Shown piece after piece: positions 22,843-35,689 of a stretch of 64,000 nucleotides of DNA. The first letter of the stretch is position 1; each line of letters opens with the position of its first letter. The position numbers were made by a program, and so were the translations under genes. The notes beneath the pieces were generated by a model. That model was not told the origin of the DNA and did no database searches. It saw nothing but the letters and a program-made list of their open reading frames with translations. Source of the DNA: Nectonema munidae (lineage: Eukaryota > Nematomorpha > Nectonematoida > Nectonematidae); assembly GCA_030549495.1 (NCBI GenBank), contig JAUIRK010000089.1:62001-126000 (forward strand), in the 5' to 3' direction.

Positions 22843-24683
22843 CAGGGGTTGGCAAATTTTTCAGTGTGAAAATTATTAAGTAACTGCGTAATTTTTCTGT
22901 TACAGAAATAATAAATAATGTCAATGAGAATGATGCAGCTGACCACTGTCATTAACCAATTTGTTAAAATCAGGTGTCAAGTAGCTTGTGCTAATTCTTA
23001 GGACTGACTGACGATTTGAGTCAGTGAGAAGTGATCTGTTCTTTGACTTGTTAATTTTCATTATAGAGAAAGTTTGCTCACAAATATAAGTTGATGCAAA
23101 GAGCACAAACATCTTTCTTGCAAATTTTTTTAGCTTTTGAAACTTTTCTGAGTCCAGAGAGGCATAAAATTCGACAAATAGGTTATTTTCAAACACCCCC
23201 TTTAATAAAGAGTTATCAGCATGCAAATCAATCAGTTTCATCTGCAATTCTTCAGCAGTAGTTTCAATATCACAGGCAAAAGGTGAGCAGAGCAAAATCA
23301 AACTGTCCTTCCATTGCCTTGAAAGCAGCAAATTGTCTGATAAATTCCCGTTGTTAATCCATCAACTGAGAACTGTATTTGTCTGACAATGTTGATGTGA
23401 CATTTTGGGCTTTCAAATGAGGAAAATGAACAAAATTTTTCTCATTTAGCTGCTTGGCAAAAAGTTTGAGCTTCACTTGAAAGGATTTTACCTCCCGGTA
23501 CAATTCATGAGCAAATACACCTTTACCTTGTAGTTTTGTGTTGAGCTCAATTAGCTTTCTTTCATGTCCACATGAAATGCAAAATCACAAACTCATTCTT
23601 CACTCTTCATTTCCTTTGAAAAGACACAAGAAATGCCTTTTATATCCAAAAATAAGAGAATCTCTGCTTTCATGTCCCATACCCTCTTAAGCACTCTTCC
23701 CATATTTAACCAGCGGACATTTGTGTGGTGAAGCACATCAGTAAAATCTGCCTGAATATATGTTCCAAAAAATTTCTGAATTGCCTGTGATTCAATCCGT
23801 GTACTCACCACTTATTCCATAATATGTTTGAATATTTGAAACTTACAAAGGCTTTCTTGATGTATTATGCAGTGGAAATTCTTCTTTGATTTTTATCATT
23901 CATTAACATCACTAAGCCAGAATATTTACCTGTGAGAGAAGGAGCACCATCTGTTGTAACACTTGCTAGTTTATCCTGGTTATATTGTTTATGACACTTT
24001 CAAACAAATCTTTTCCAGTAGTGGTGTCCTTCAGAGATTCCATTGATAACAATTCCTCTTTAATCTCAAATCTGTCATCAATTCCTCTTATGTAAATTAG
24101 TAACTGGGCAGTATCCTGAAGATCATTGCTCTCATCTAAAGCAATAGAAAACCAATCAAAATTACCACTGGATGTCAACATTTGTTTTTGAATATTGTCT
24201 GCAATTGCGCCAATGCGACGAACAATAGTTTTTCGTTACAGCGATATGGCTTCTACTTTGGACTTCGTTTCGAGACAGACAACACTGACAGCTTCATCCA
24301 TGCAGTCTTTAACAAATTCTGCTTGTGCTTACTTGTTTTCCTTTGCAATTTTATAAGCCACTAGAAAACTTGCTTTGGTTGCATTCTTTTGTAAAGATGA
24401 GGATTTGTCAAACACAGCAGTCTGTTGTTGATTAAAACTCTTTACCAGATCAGTTGCTTTCTTTTTCAGATCTTGATGTGAATAAATTAACTAAATTAAA
24501 AAATAATTGAAGCTAGGCTTCCGGTTGAGTGGAAATGCCTTTTTGTTTCAAATACTTGGGTGGGATAAATGTGGAGGAGATGTGTTGGGAAAATTCTAAA
24601 CGAACATTCTCAATGATGAAAATGTGTATGTACTTAGCGGCCGCAGATTATGCACAGGGGTGGCCGTAGTTTGCCCACCCCTG
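22843..24683 (-). mobile_element. hAT transposon (GTF2IRD2-like) with perfect 8-base duplication
   Basis: The ends are CAGGGGTTGGCAAATTTTTC on the left and GTAGTTTGCCCACCCCTG on the right. They are flanked by a perfect AGTTAGTG at 22835-22842 and 24684-24691. Length is 1841 bases. The CAGGGGTnGGCAAA ends are typical of animal hAT elements. The minus strand holds a transposase broken in several places. Next to it, only 90 bases downstream, lies a second hAT element (24782-25127). Confidence 0.9.
22921..24480 (-). pseudogene. hAT transposase, GTF2IRD2/EPM2AIP1-like, broken
   Basis: Near 24110-24181 the frame reads GNFDWFSIALDESNDLQDTA followed by QLLIYIRGID, the DExxD-containing region of GTF2IRD2-like hAT transposases. 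Near 23750 it reads ALQKFFGTY-like sequence and then DVLHHTNVRWLNMGRVLKRV. The C-terminal piece 22921-23331 has FASTYICEQTFSIMKINKSK, the hAT dimerisation signature. The blocks are in order but in different frames, so this is a pseudogene of the enclosing element. Confidence 0.85.
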
Positions 24684-24781
24684 AGTTAGTGTTATAAAAT
24701 AATATCTAAACAAACTTTTTGGATCATTTTTTTTAAAGTAGAGCCTCATGGCTGTAGGGGGAGGAACGGAAGAAATACAAG

Positions 24782-25127
24782 CAGTGCCCGCGCTACCTAT
24801 ATAATTTTGGGGCACGTGCCCCCCCCCCCCCCTGTATTAATCTTTGCCCCCCCCCCCCTCCCCTAAAATTTTTGGTTTTGCACCATGCACTTTTTAAAGG
24901 AAAAATAAATAAGCAAAAATTGTACACAATAATCTTATATAAATGCTGGTGTATGTGTATGTATAATATGAGATTTCTATAGGTTTTTATACAGAAGTAC
25001 TTCATGCTTTTCAGCAAAGTAATATAGGATATAAAGTAATTATGAAAAGTAATTATAAATTTTTTGCAAATGTGTTTCTTTGCCCCATTTCAGCCCCCCT
25101 TGAAATTTAGCTTTAGCGCGGGCACTG
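24782..25127. mobile_element. hAT MITE with perfect 8-base duplication
   Basis: The ends are CAGTGCCCGCGCTACCTATA and TTTAGCTTTAGCGCGGGCACTG, flanked by AATACAAG at 24774-24781 and 25128-25135. Length is 346 bases. Two long C runs lie just inside the left end. The interior is A/T-rich and non-coding. Confidence 0.9.
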
Positions 25128-25135
25128 AATACAAG

Positions 25136-26880
25136 CTCTAAAAATTATTATAGTATTTTCCTTTTATTTTTTATGAATAAATATAAAAACTTCATTTCAA
25201 AAAACACTAGAATTACAAATAGTTCTTCATACTTAGAAAAATGTAATTTGTTTCTCCCAATGCCCTGTAATTTTTGCACGCGCTTCCTTGATACATAACT
25301 CATCCAAGAAAGTCGTAAAGTTTATCCATATATGGGATATTATCTCACTGCGCAAAAAAGTCAACTGCTCGAACAGGTGTATGGTATATATAGAACATTA
25401 GGTTGTGCCATTTACTCGGAAAATATTTCTACAAATCTTTGATGATGGATCTTGAAATCAAAAGAACACTCTTCACTTTGATGCGAAAAACGTAATTTTG
25501 CATTTTTCTTCAGGTGAGTTCGCTATAAGAAAGAGAGTTGATTTTAGCTCTTTTTGGACCTGGATTTTGAAGAACAATCGTCTCCTTTATTTTCAATAAA
25601 ATTTTGTATTTACGATTTTCATTTCTGGAACACCGGTGTCACGCTGGTCCTCAGAGAGTTCAATTTATATAGGTCTGTTTCAAAATTCACATGACCGGCT
25701 TCATTATTAACTACGGCAAATAGATAAAAAAAAAAGTCCAAGCAATATGCAGAGTGTGAGTTAGACTTCATCCTATAGTTGTTTTATGCATTATAATAAA
25801 AATGATTGAAACATTCAATTTAATTAAAGTAATAAAAAAAATTGAAATTTTTACACAAGGCCTCCCTTATTTTCCACAAGAATATTGCAGTTTTTAAAAA
25901 TACAACACCAAAATTTTCCAAATACTTCAAAATACGTTTCTATATTTGTATTTTTGTCAAGCTTTCGATTAATATGCTTATATTTTTGAAGTTTTCTTAT
26001 AATCATTTATTTCAATTCTAAGTTTAATCATTAAAACTGATTGTCAAACAGTGCCCTTGAAGATAGCCTGGTGCGCCATGAAAGGTAGCCATGTGAACCC
26101 TAAGATTCCATCTAGATCATCCATACGCACCCCCAAGGAGTGCGAGAAACGACCAAATTATGGGCAACATATATAGTATGTACTTCTTTATATATTTTAT
26201 TTTAAAATTTTATCACTTATTTTTCCATATCAATCTCAATGGTGAGCCCCAAAGTTTTGGTTATTTCATAGGTGCTCCCTAGGGTAAAAAATTTTTAAGA
26301 AAAGCTAGCCATTTTTTAACACTAATGAATTAAAAAAATTTTTTAACTTTCTATGAAAAATTTGAAAACATGATTTTAATTATAAATTATTAAAAACATT
26401 TAAAACTTTGATTTATTTATTTTTCCAAGTGAACACTAAAAGATTTATCAGACTCGTCGATAGGGGATTGAAATATATAAATGTTTCCTTTTAAAACAGC
26501 TTGAACCATACTTTGAGTCTGGCGATGGGGCTATAAGTTGCATTTAATTTTGCAAAAATTATGTTAGTGCATTAGTTTTTGAATAATAGGTAAAATTCAC
26601 CAAATTTGTTCTACACGAATTTTTCTCTGAACGCTTATAACGCTTCTGCTGATTATTATGTTTTTGTAGATGGCATTCAACTGGATCTAACAAGCATAGC
26701 CCATGAATTTCACGGCTAGCTAGCTCTTCAAATGCAAATGCAGACATTTCAATTAAATTACTTTTAACCCTATATTTAAAAACTGATTTTTTAAAAATAA
26801 GTTCGAATCAATGTTATGATTTAGTTAGCTAATAAATATTTAGTATATACATTAAAAATTTGTCTCATAATTTTCTTTCA
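25136..26880. other. Intergenic, low-complexity and old repeats
   Basis: No gene is supported. Near 25401 the sequence TTAGGTTGTGCCATTTACTC resembles a mariner-type end but no partner was found. The segment 26050-26165 is stop-poor in one frame and less A/T-rich, but matches no family I know. Confidence 0.4.
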
Positions 26881-26884
26881 TTTT

Positions 26885-27085
26885 CCTTTGCTAATCAAGG
26901 GTCGCAAAGTCTGTGGAAAGCGACTCCAAGTATTTACAAAAATAATCAACCCAACTTTTACTTCCGACTTGGATTAAAGAAGCACCAGTCCATATGTTTG
27001 CAAAAATTAGACTTAATTTTTTTAACTACTAAAATTTATTAGATACCGACTCCTTTAAAATCTGGGGCTCCGCAACCCTGCTTCA
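26885..27085. repeat. Dispersed repeat, copy 1
   Basis: Contains CCATATGTTTGCAAAAATTA and ends with GATACCGACTCC. The segment 52530-52690 has CCATATGTTTACTAAAATTA and ends ATGCCGACTCG in the same order. The two look like diverged copies of one dispersed family with CCGACTC words. Confidence 0.5.
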
Positions 27086-27460
27086 CAGAAAATAAAATTA
27101 TAAATCACGCAGCTGCAAGTAAAAAAAGTAAAAAAGTTTTAAAAAAAAAAATTTTTTTTTAATAAAAGAGGTCGTGGCCTTTCAAGCTTTCGGTTTAGGC
27201 GGCGTGCGTGCGTGCATAGAGGTTGGAAACCATTGCTTCACTTGTGTTGACAACGAACTTTTAATTCTCAATAAATATGAAGGATGTGTCGACCTGCACG
27301 AAGTTAACGCGTTACATCTCAATGTAGTGCGTAGAGGGATTGAATTTGTAAGGGGAGGATGGGGTCTTTGATTCTATTAAATTTTGTAATTTTAAGAAAT
27401 GAAAACTATAAACAGCGATTCTTTGTGCTTGAAAATCTAATTCTGTATAAAATTGCCAGG

Positions 27461-27610
27461 ACCAGTTGCGTAGCTAGAGGATGGGGGTGCGACAAATTGC
27501 GTGGCACCCCTGAGAAAATAAATACTTTATATTCTTATGTGCTCACATTTGGATTAAAAAATGCTGTGCGTTCTCTACTGAAAATCGTTAAGCCTGGCTA
27601 TGCTACCGGT
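27461..27610. mobile_element. Short hAT-like MITE
   Basis: ACCAGTTGCGTAGCTAGAGG on the left pairs with AAGCCTGGCTATGCTACCGG on the right. A G-rich run follows the left end. The CAGnnGCGTAGCTAG end type is common among hAT MITEs. No target duplication was found. Confidence 0.5.
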
Positions 27611-28445
27611 CATGTTGCATGAGTATCGTCATTTTCGCATCCAATGGAAGAATAATGATTTCACATTATCAAAAATATTAAAATGAAAAAATCGTGTGAA
27701 AATTATTTGATGAACTAGAATAAGTTGCATTCAAAATTAGGCTGTATAAACAGGCGAAACTTGGTCCACCAACTACATTTCTTTTGTAATTCGCTGTATG
27801 ATGATGAGAAAGAGAGTATCAAACAAGACTGATACAATGAATCCCTTCTTTGCAATAATCCTTCATCAACTGTTTTAACATATGGAGTTGAAAATTTGAA
27901 AAATTTATTATCAATAGCAGCTTACTTGAATTAACAAAGATAATAATAATAATCATCCAAGGGAATTACTGTTTTCTAAAGTCGTGATAATTGTTCAAAC
28001 TTATGGGATACATTTTATGGCATCATAAACTCTTTGTAAAGTAACAGCGCAGTAACGTAATAAAGGAACCGTTATCTTATCGTTAATTTGAAAATGAGCT
28101 GAGAGAATGAAGGGGTTCGAGTATGCAGTAAAAAACTGACAAGTAGAACTAAACTTCTCAAATGCAATAATTCTTGTCCATGGGAACATTTATGTTTATT
28201 ATTGCAAGTTATAATGACATTTGAAAATGCATCTATGTTTAAATGGTATGCGGTATCCAGAGCTAAAGGAAATTTCAGCATCTCTAGAGATCGTGTCATG
28301 GTTGAATTAATTGCGAACCAAAAGTGCAAAATTAAATTTTGGAATTTTGATGTAATTTTAAAGTGTATGATGATAGCTATCAGATTATATTATTGCATCA
28401 CCATTTTTCGTCTTTACCATCAGAAAATTATGTAGTCAAACTTGT

Positions 28446-29412
28446 ATCTCAACCTTTTTTACTCATGGACCCCTTTTAACTCCTTTTTTTCTTCGTGGGC
28501 CCCTTCATAAAGCAAGGATAAAAATATTTATTTTAATATTTTTGACTAATAAAATTTTTGAGGTTATGATAAAGAAAATAGCAAATAGTTAGAATTCATA
28601 TTGAAATGAAAGCAAATCTAATGCAACTCAATTATAATACAATTTTTATAATATTAATAAAAAAAGAAAGACATTTAATGAGATCCTTGTGGTTGATGCT
28701 CCTCAACGAGTTTCTTTATATCTGGTTGCATTGAAGTTAATGCTGGTCGTAAAACACCTCTTTTTACGATGTCAAGTCTATTGCGAACTTTTTATAATAA
28801 GAACCATTATGAGTTGGTTTTCTTCATGGACCACACAAATATCATTGTGGACCCCCAATTTATAATATTTCACCTGTGGACCGTCTGAATTATTATATGG
28901 ACTAGGGTTTGCATAAGTATCGAAAATTAGGAACCGATACCGAAAAAAACTTAGAAAACCGGAAAATCCCGGTTCCAAACGGTTCCTTAAGGAGATATAT
29001 AGACAGCAAAAAGATGCAATGAATTGACGTTTTTGATTTATTATAAACAGATGTACACTTTTTCTTTCTATATCATTATCATTAAAATGGTTCTAGGAAA
29101 AAAGTTTGCAAACGACAAAAGTGTGCAGCAGAGAAAAAAAAGAAAAAAAAACTTTTTTGTCGTTTGCACACTTTCTCCGTTTACCATTAAAATGAGATGA
29201 CAATGAAAAAAAGATTTTATATGAATGAAGTGCAGTAAAGTTTTATGCAAAGAATTGCATGGTGAAATAAATCAATTACACTGAGTTATTCTAAGAATCG
29301 GGAATACGTTTCGGTTCCGAGACGGTTCCCAAATTTTTAGAACCGGTAACGTCCCGGTATTTTAGAACCGGGAGCAAACCATTATCCATGTGGACCCCGG
29401 TTGAGAAAACCT
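28446..29412. mobile_element. hAT-type element split by a nested element
   Basis: The left end TCTCAACCTTTTTTACTCAT then GGACCCC is the inverse of the right end GTGGACCCCGGTTGAGAAAA. This is the very common TTCTCAACCnnnnnnnnTGGACCCC hAT end. The interior contains another inverted-repeat element (28899-29387). No target duplication was resolved. Confidence 0.6.
28899..29387. mobile_element. Nested foldback element with GGAACCG words
   Basis: The ends are GGACTAGGGTTTGCATAAGT and the complement of GGATAATGGTTTGCTCCCGG. The outer thirds are full of GGTTCC/GGAACC and CCGG words on both sides (AATCCCGGTTCCAAACGGTT left; GAATACGTTTCGGTTCCGAG right). The centre has a 13-base inverted repeat GCAAACGACAAAA / TTTTGTCGTTTGC around a purine run. 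Confidence 0.55.
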
Positions 29413-29756
29413 GAAAGAACATCAACTTCAATTTCTAGTGAAATTTTTTAAAAATAAAAAATAAATAAGAAACAATAATAAAAAACTATCAAATTGCAAT
29501 AAAAAATTTGTTAAAAGTTTTCAAGCAATATATAAAAAAATATATTTTAATGAATCAAATTTCTTAGTTTTTTTTCATCTCAAAAATGGGTTAACTAAAC
29601 CCTTTAAATTTTAGTAATCAAATATTTTAAGTTTTTAATTATTAAAAAATTCTAGAAATTATAAATCTATTTTGTAATTTTTTCAGTATTTTTTCTTCTA
29701 CATTGGATGGTTTCAATCAATACTTTTTTCTTTATTTTTTGGTAACACTTTAATAT

Positions 29757-30280
29757 GGAGAATATTATGAATGTTACTACCTTACCTGAGGCATATCATC
29801 TATTACAAAAGCAAAGCATATAATAATTCTTCCTTCAAATCCAGACTCCAAAGAAAATGTAAATGATACCTAGGCTGTTTTTCTAAATAAATAGGATAAA
29901 TTTGAACCTGCTGGAGAAATTGAAGTTGAGCTTGATTATAATTATAAAGAAGATATGCAAATAAAATCTCCCGAAAAACGAATAAAAATTAAAAACTCCC
30001 ATTGTAAAAAAACAGGAACTTTTACCTGAAACTAAATGAATTTGCTCCTGAAATAGATGAAACATACTTTGGAACATGTCCAATGTCCATATCTTATATG
30101 GAAAACTATTTTTACCAAGATTTCTTACCTTTTATAGTTGATCAGACAAATCTCTATGTCAACAGAGATAAAAATAATCAAATTTTTCTTGTTTCCAATG
30201 ATGAAATGGAAGTTTTTCTTGTGATTTGGATACTGTCAGGTTATCATAGTGTTAACACCATTTTTGGTCAACCGCTGTAA
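29757..30280 (+). pseudogene. piggyBac transposase remnant
   Basis: The plus strand begins with a run like NVTTLPEAYHLLQKQ, resembling the N-terminal leader of piggyBac-derived proteins. An acidic stretch follows, and then a piece at 30083-30280 reads NYFYQDFLPFIVDQTNLYVN with LVIWILSGYH after it. That matches the start of the DDE_Tnp_1_7 domain (FxxFFxxxxxxxIVxQTNxYA ... IxxxMGYxxLP). The catalytic aspartates downstream are not recognisable. It is broken in several places. It is a possible relative of the machinery that moved the TTAA MITEs here, which is inference. Confidence 0.6.
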
Positions 30281-32724
30281 AGCAACCGCATATGATAGCA
30301 TTCAGGAATAGAGTTATTGACTCTGCATTACTACATGAGAAGCTAGATTTATTAAATGTGAACTAGTTAAATGTCAACTAATGGATATCGAATATTTTAG
30401 TTAAAATTTTGCTAAACTTTTGTGATAGATCTATTTGAAAGAAGTATGATATTTGTGTATAGTTTTTGTTGTATTGTCCGAATTAGTTTCTATAATTCAA
30501 TTTGTATACTTACTATTACTGGAAATAATTTAACTTTCATATTTAATTGTACTTTTTGAAAAAAATGGTACATGATTTGTGATGCCATCAAAATAATTTA
30601 GATTGTTTTGTTTTTCAATGCTGAATCTAACTTGGTTGAGCAAGCGGAACGACAACTCCTCATTTGGATTTATTTGACAAAAGACAAGTCATCATTTTCC
30701 AATTTTCAAAGTTATACTAAGTCCTTTTAAATTATCTATACGCTCTTAATAGTGCTCTTTGTTTCATGCCACTAGAGCTTGACAATTTTGTACTTCAAAA
30801 AATAAGCTATGTTATAAAAAGTGGCTAAAATATCTTGAAAAGTTATGTTTATTTTTATTTTTAAAATATTTTATTTTAGCTTGGTATATCTTAACTTAAA
30901 AATGCGAAGTTTAGTTACTAAAAATAAAAGTGATATTCTTATTAAATTAAATTTTTCAAGTGATTTCTTATAGATTAAATATTCTCATAATTGTGTAATT
31001 ATTTAGTTTGATGTAGACTATAACAAAATTTTTCACGCATATGAGCAATTTTAGTCAGGACCGAAAAACAATTAATTCTTTATATGAACTTAGCCCATTT
31101 GAAAAACATTTTACGATATGAAATATGGTTAAGAGAACAAAGTGTAAAAGACAGAATAAATGATCTAATGGATATGCTTGTTAAAAACATTTAGTTTAGA
31201 ATACTTGAAAAATTGCAATATGCAAAGAATTTTTTCAAAGAACATGCCTTAAGTTCAAGGGTAAATGTTATTAAAAGAAAAGTAAACGCTGGGAACAAGC
31301 AATGGGTATATTTCTTGGAAGAGGAAAGTTTTGTATTAAAGAAACCTTTGTTAACCAACTTGATAGGTTTTTGACATTCTTAGTTGCAAGTGTAAAATAA
31401 TTAGCTGTTATGAATTTGCCTTTAACCATTGTGAAAAAGGCTCTCTTATTGTGCTTATGTCAGAAAGAAACGAGTTATTTTGCTTTTATTTGGGATCAAA
31501 GAAAAGTACTTGGATCTTTTGAATCTTATCAAATTGGCTTAATAGAGAGAACGTTGAAAATATAAAACAAAAGCGGAAAAATGAAGAAAAAATGATTGGA
31601 TTTTAAGTTCAACTTATTCAAACAATATCAAATTGAGTGATGATGAATCCAAGTCAGGAATAGATGATGATAGTTATAAATTAAAAAACTTATGGCAGCA
31701 ACCATTACAAGTCCTGCTTTTATAGAGATGCTGGCTTGAAAATGGGAAAAGCTAAATGACTTGTAAATCACAATAAAGTTAAATGAGTTCAAGAAAAAAT
31801 GGTGAAATCTCTAGAATTTATATAAAGACTTTGATGATACCCGAAAAAAGGGGAAATTAATTGTATATTTCTTGATTATATCAAGATTCAACGAAGGTTA
31901 TGTTGCAAGTTGAAAATAGGAATCAAAAGTATGCTAGCATTGTCAAAGAAGAATTGATCCAGTTATTTATTTAAGATAGTTAACGAAATCAGACAGACTT
32001 TGTCACATATGAGTTTCCAAACATTATTCAACCTTTTGAGGATCAGGGTGAGACCAGTGTACCAAATGATAATAATCATCTGCTTAAAGTATATGAAATT
32101 CCAAGAGAACGATTACACCTCAAAATTCTGGTCCTCAAAGGGACGAGGAAAAAGTTATGATAATTTTAAAATGGGTTGAAGAATACATTCTTTAAATCGT
32201 TTTTGTTTTAGAATTGACGTTACATCTTATTCTATCACGGTTGCAATCGCTTGATTCAAAAAGAAAAGTTGTAATAGATATTATTTTACCTACTATAAAA
32301 CGATCATCCTTTTAGTGAAATGATAATAATTCAAACACTTTTGTGTATCTTCCTACAGATATGTTCAAATAATAGTCATGAAAGAAACTTTGATGTTGAG
32401 AGAGTATTCAAAATAAGTTCAGTGAAAACTCTCTGCGCTTTCGAAAAATACATTTGATCAATTACGCTCCTTCTTCCATTGTAGGATCTAATTGATTGGT
32501 ATGATGATGCATCTGAACCACCTTTAATGTGGTAGGTAGATAAGTAGGAAAATGTATCTAAGCAACATCTGATTTTTCCATAAGCTTGTGAAATGCTTAA
32601 AGAGCTTCAACGTTGAAGTAAGAGAATTGTAAGGGTTACTTACTCAATAGTAAATTCTTAAGACAACAATGTTTGATTCGTTAATTTAAAATACTTTAAA
32701 TGAATTCAAAAAGTTTTAAGTTTT
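30281..32724. other. Decayed coding-like sequence, no family recognised
   Basis: From about 31080 to 32610 the plus strand has many short open stretches with protein-like composition (for example near 31200, 31910 and 32490, the last giving LIDWYDDASEPPLM). Stops break it throughout. It could be the tail of the piggyBac-related remnant or a different dead transposon. I see no end repeats. Confidence 0.35.
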
Positions 32725-32990
32725 AATTTTTTGGGTCTAATGATCAATAAGAAGCTAACTTGTTCTGATCACATATCATATATTTCACATCAGCGGTACA
32801 CAAAGACGAGCTAAACGGTTTTTGCCCATGAAAACAATGCTTACACTTTACAAAAGCCTTTTCCTGCCTCATATCAAGTAAAGTATTTTTAATTGCGCTC
32901 ACACAAAAGACACGACTTTATTTTTTTGTTCAAAAGATGGTTTTGAAAGTTATCTTCAACCCCCACATTGGCTCACAAACTAATAATCTC
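32725..32990 (+). mobile_element. LINE reverse-transcriptase C-terminal fragment
   Basis: Pieces read FLGLMINKKLTCSDHISYIS and then, after frame changes, a stretch with LTLYKSLFLPHIK character. This is the FLGxxxDxKLxWxxHI ... LYxSLxxPHxxY pattern of the thumb region of non-LTR retrotransposons (Jockey/CR1-like). It is about 270 bases long and dead. Confidence 0.5.
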
Positions 32991-32999
32991 TTTCTCTTT

Positions 33000-34100
33000 A
33001 ATGACTCCACCTTGAAATTTAGTCATATAAGCAATGTAAATGTCACTCTTACACTCTACAAATGCGCATACTCTTTGCTTCCACCATTTCCTTTTAAACA
33101 ATTCCAAAATCGGCAGATAACTAGTTATCTTTATTCCTACAATATGTATTCCAAATGCTCAATCTTACATTGCTATGTTTCTAGGGTAAATGATGATGGC
33201 TACGATCGCCATCTTTAGTTCTTTTTCCTCATCTTCTTAATAATTTTTTGTACACACATATAAGAAAAACAACACAACGTTTCTTATAATATCAAAGCTT
33301 TCAAGTAAGTTATGTTTGATTTTTCTAGTTAAAATACTATTTCCTTGGTTGGCATCTCCTAGCGGCAAATTTGTCCTTTGATACCCACACTCAAAAGTCA
33401 TTTTGTGTTTTTTTTTCATATTTTAATCACGCTTATCAGTCATAGATTGATCACATTTTTTGTAAAACTTTCATAAATAAAAATTGATAAAAATTTGTGT
33501 AATAACACTCTAAAAAGCATTGTGTTTTTGGAAAGGGATGCAAAAATCAATTTTTATCATCTCTATCTTATAATCGTATTTAAACGAAATATTAGAGGCT
33601 TCACCGTTATCTCTTCAAGTTTCACTAAAAAATTAATTACACTAATTCCTATTATAATTACGCTTTTTTAGAGTTAATAAATTTATCACACAAATTTGAC
33701 TAAGAATAGCTCATCTCAAATTTAGATTTCTGATGATCTCTAAAAGTCTTATTCTTGTGAGTGTTAAAGTGTAAGAAAAGTTCGCATAAGTTTTCCGACG
33801 ATTTTGTTATCAATAACTATCATTTCTTTTGGTAAAATATATTTATAATAATTTGAATCTATTACACGTATCGGCTTCGTTTTAGCAGGGGAGGGGGGAC
33901 AGGACAAATTCCACTCACTTTTTTGGTTTGAGGAGACGTAGTATAGTTTTTCTCCTCTGCTTTTTAGTGTTTTCTTCTTTTCTAAAGAAATTTTGACATA
34001 TTTTTCAATTTATTTCTAAAGTTTAATTTTATACTTTCAAGTCAAAAAATAATGTACCTTTTTTTCGAACAGAAAAAGATATCAGAGAAGAAGTGTGAAT
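33000..34100. other. Intergenic, nothing firm
   Basis: A/T-rich sequence with short open frames of no recognisable family. A local G-rich run (GCAGGGGAGGGGGGACAGGA) occurs near 33886. Confidence 0.4.
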
Positions 34101-34133
34101 AATGGGACGCGTAAAAGCATAGAAAGTTGTTTT

Positions 34134-34247
34134 CCCTTTCGTGACCAGAAAAATCAGACGATATTTATTAAAAAGCAGAAGATTTGAAAAAGCGGACGAA
34201 GTTTAAATTCTTTATGTATCATATATGATCCACTGGTCATGAAACGG
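34134..34247. mobile_element. piggyBac-type MITE, subfamily B
   Basis: The ends are CCCTTTCGTGACCAGAAAAA and ACTGGTCATGAAACGG, followed by TTAA at 34248-34251; the left TTAA has decayed to TTTT. The interior has TCAGACGATATTTATTAAAA and AGCAGAAG, shared with the copies at 54299 and 54547. Confidence 0.75.
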
Positions 34248-35536
34248 TTAAGAATTCATAAAAATGATTGTCCCCTCACATTTTCAAGACAAACGAGTGC
34301 CTTGAGTACGGGTATCTTTTACCCCAGCTTAAAAAATTAGAAACTTCGATTATTATTACTATATATAAAAGATATAATTTAAAAAATTTTAATATTTGAA
34401 AGAATGATTCTTTATTAAATATTTCATAATATCAGCAGTATCATATTGTTGTTTCCTTGATGTGAGATGGAGAGAGAGAGAAAGATATAGAGATAGGCGC
34501 TTCTAGCTCAACTTTGCACAATGGATATCTCTCCATAAATCTGCAAAGGAATAATAAATAACAAGGAGTATACATAAATATAGCAGTAAGGGGCATTTAC
34601 AGTTTTATTAAGAAGTTCAGAAATTAAATCACACAAAATTGGCTAAATATTTATTTTATGTTATGTTATGAATTCAGGAGAAAAGGTATACGAGCAAATG
34701 CGGAGTCGAGTATAATAGCAAGCATGATGTTAATTTGTTTAAATAATTTCAAAAGAATAAATAAGATTAAATCAAAAATAGAATATTTTTGGAAATTATA
34801 TATATATAGTGAAATAGATACTAATTTCATATGTCATATTATAATTTGCCTTCCAATGAATCAAAGTATTGCTTTACTTTCTTCCGCTTTCTACTCATTT
34901 GATACGGTGATTATGAATACTCTTATAATAGCATAAAACCTATGGTCTACCAATTAAAAAAAATCAAAGTGTTCCATTTACAAATGTTGAGAAACATAGG
35001 TCTATAATATACCTAATCTCTAACATGTCTTCTTTCGAGTCAAAGGGACTTTCTATATGCAAGTGTAACGTAAGCCTTGTACTTGATCTCTCAGTTCTCT
35101 AAAAATCTGTCTAGTACCACATTCGAACATGCTATTCATTTATTCCCTCATATTTGATGCTCATCTTTCGAATCCTCTTCATTAGCTCTTCTTTACAACG
35201 CAACTTTCAATGTGAACCAACGTCGATACCCCCCATTCTCCTGGTCTTTGGAGATAAGATTTTATGAGATTTTAAAAGAGACTCGTGCTCACTCATAAAA
35301 AGCTTCTTGTAATGCCAGACCGAGCTCTGAAGACTCTTCTCTGTTCAGTTGATTGAGGTCGCAACGTCATCCCAGATCTCACGCAGCATAGTTAGAAGGC
35401 TGAAAGTTTGCATGCTTTGCAACAAAGATCAGACCTCACTCCTTGTTTCTACTGATACGGAGGTTTTCACTTACCACTACCTCCTGAAATTTTGCTATCA
35501 TTTAACCTCATTTTACAACGTGACAGCAAAGATATA

Positions 35537-35686
35537 GGTGCAGGACATTCATACCGAAGACGTTTCGTACCAGTACTTTGGACGTTTTGTACCAAGTTTT
35601 TTATAATTTTTGGCTACGAAATGACGATTATAGGAGAGAAATAACTTGGGCACGAAATGCCTTGGTTTCGAAATGTCTTGAACTCC
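35537..35686. mobile_element. Foldback MITE built of GACGTTTCGTACC phrases
   Basis: The left arm reads GAAGACGTTTCGTACCAGTA then CTTTGGACGTTTTGTACCAA. The right arm is the complement of GACATTTCGAAACCAAGGCA then TTTCGTGCCCAAG. Each arm therefore repeats the phrase twice and the arms are inverted, around an A/T-rich centre. No clear target duplication was found. Confidence 0.55.
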
Positions 35687-35689
35687 AAA

